From CALCCV01 sp964388665 (GTDB lineage Bacteria; Bdellovibrionota; Bdellovibrionia; Bdellovibrionales; Bdellovibrionaceae), in contig CAYMBJ010000103.1 of NCBI GenBank assembly GCA_964388665.1, positions 1 to 11,016 of the forward strand: a stretch of DNA of 11,016 nt, given 5' to 3'. The notes under the pieces are model-generated. The model worked only from the letters and a program-made list of their open reading frames with translations, was not told the origin of the DNA and did not search any database. Positions 11,007-11,016 of the stretch are shown in pieces (the stretch's first letter is position 1; every line of letters starts with the position of its first letter). The position numbers were made by a program, and so were the translations under genes.

Positions 11007-11016
11007 TGATTTAGCT

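Overview
The window looks like bacterial DNA of moderate GC content (about 45% by eye) with AAGGAG-type ribosome binding sites, a LysR-type regulator, a BrnT/BrnA toxin-antitoxin pair and a CCA-encoding tRNA remnant. This fits a proteobacterium, but I cannot name a genus. A junction at about 1569-1633 splits the window. On its left is what I read as host DNA; on its right is the start of an integrated phage-like element that runs past the right edge.

Left part (1-1568): the 3' part of a LysR-type regulator whose 5' part is frameshifted, a roughly 320-base stretch without genes, then brnT and brnA on the plus strand. The junction is a 65-base, 5'-truncated copy of a tRNA-Val(GAC) gene on the minus strand. 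Its CCA end faces the host side and its broken end faces the element, as expected for an attachment site left by a tRNA-targeting integrase.

Element part (1634-11016): twelve genes are read leftwards, then one ribbon-helix-helix gene is read rightwards from a divergent promoter region at about 10.61-10.77 kb. The leftward order from the control region is four small unknown genes, a 318-residue unknown protein, a 179-residue protein with a sigma-4-like helix-turn-helix, an 89-residue winged-helix protein, a control region of about 460 bases, a prohead protease/major capsid fusion, a DUF2190 capsid decoration protein, two small proteins where tail-assembly chaperones normally sit, and a tail tape-measure protein ending 88 bases from the attachment remnant. 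Within the window there is no terminase, portal, head-tail connector, tail tube, tail tip or lysis gene. The structural set is thus reduced to shell, decoration and tail ruler. This suggests a phage satellite that borrows the rest from a helper phage, although the missing genes could lie beyond the right edge.

Two regulatory patterns stand out. First, the control region in front of the capsid gene carries three copies of a 17-base inverted repeat, CATAAG-N5-CTTATG. Second, each of the four structural genes from capsid to the 83-residue protein is preceded, between the upstream sequence and its own ribosome binding site, by a strong RNA hairpin; three of these have a U-tract. Almost all non-Watson-Crick pairs in these stems are G-U on the transcribed strand and would be A-C on the other strand, so they appear to act as RNA. 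They probably set the output of each structural gene by partial termination, antitermination or RNA processing.
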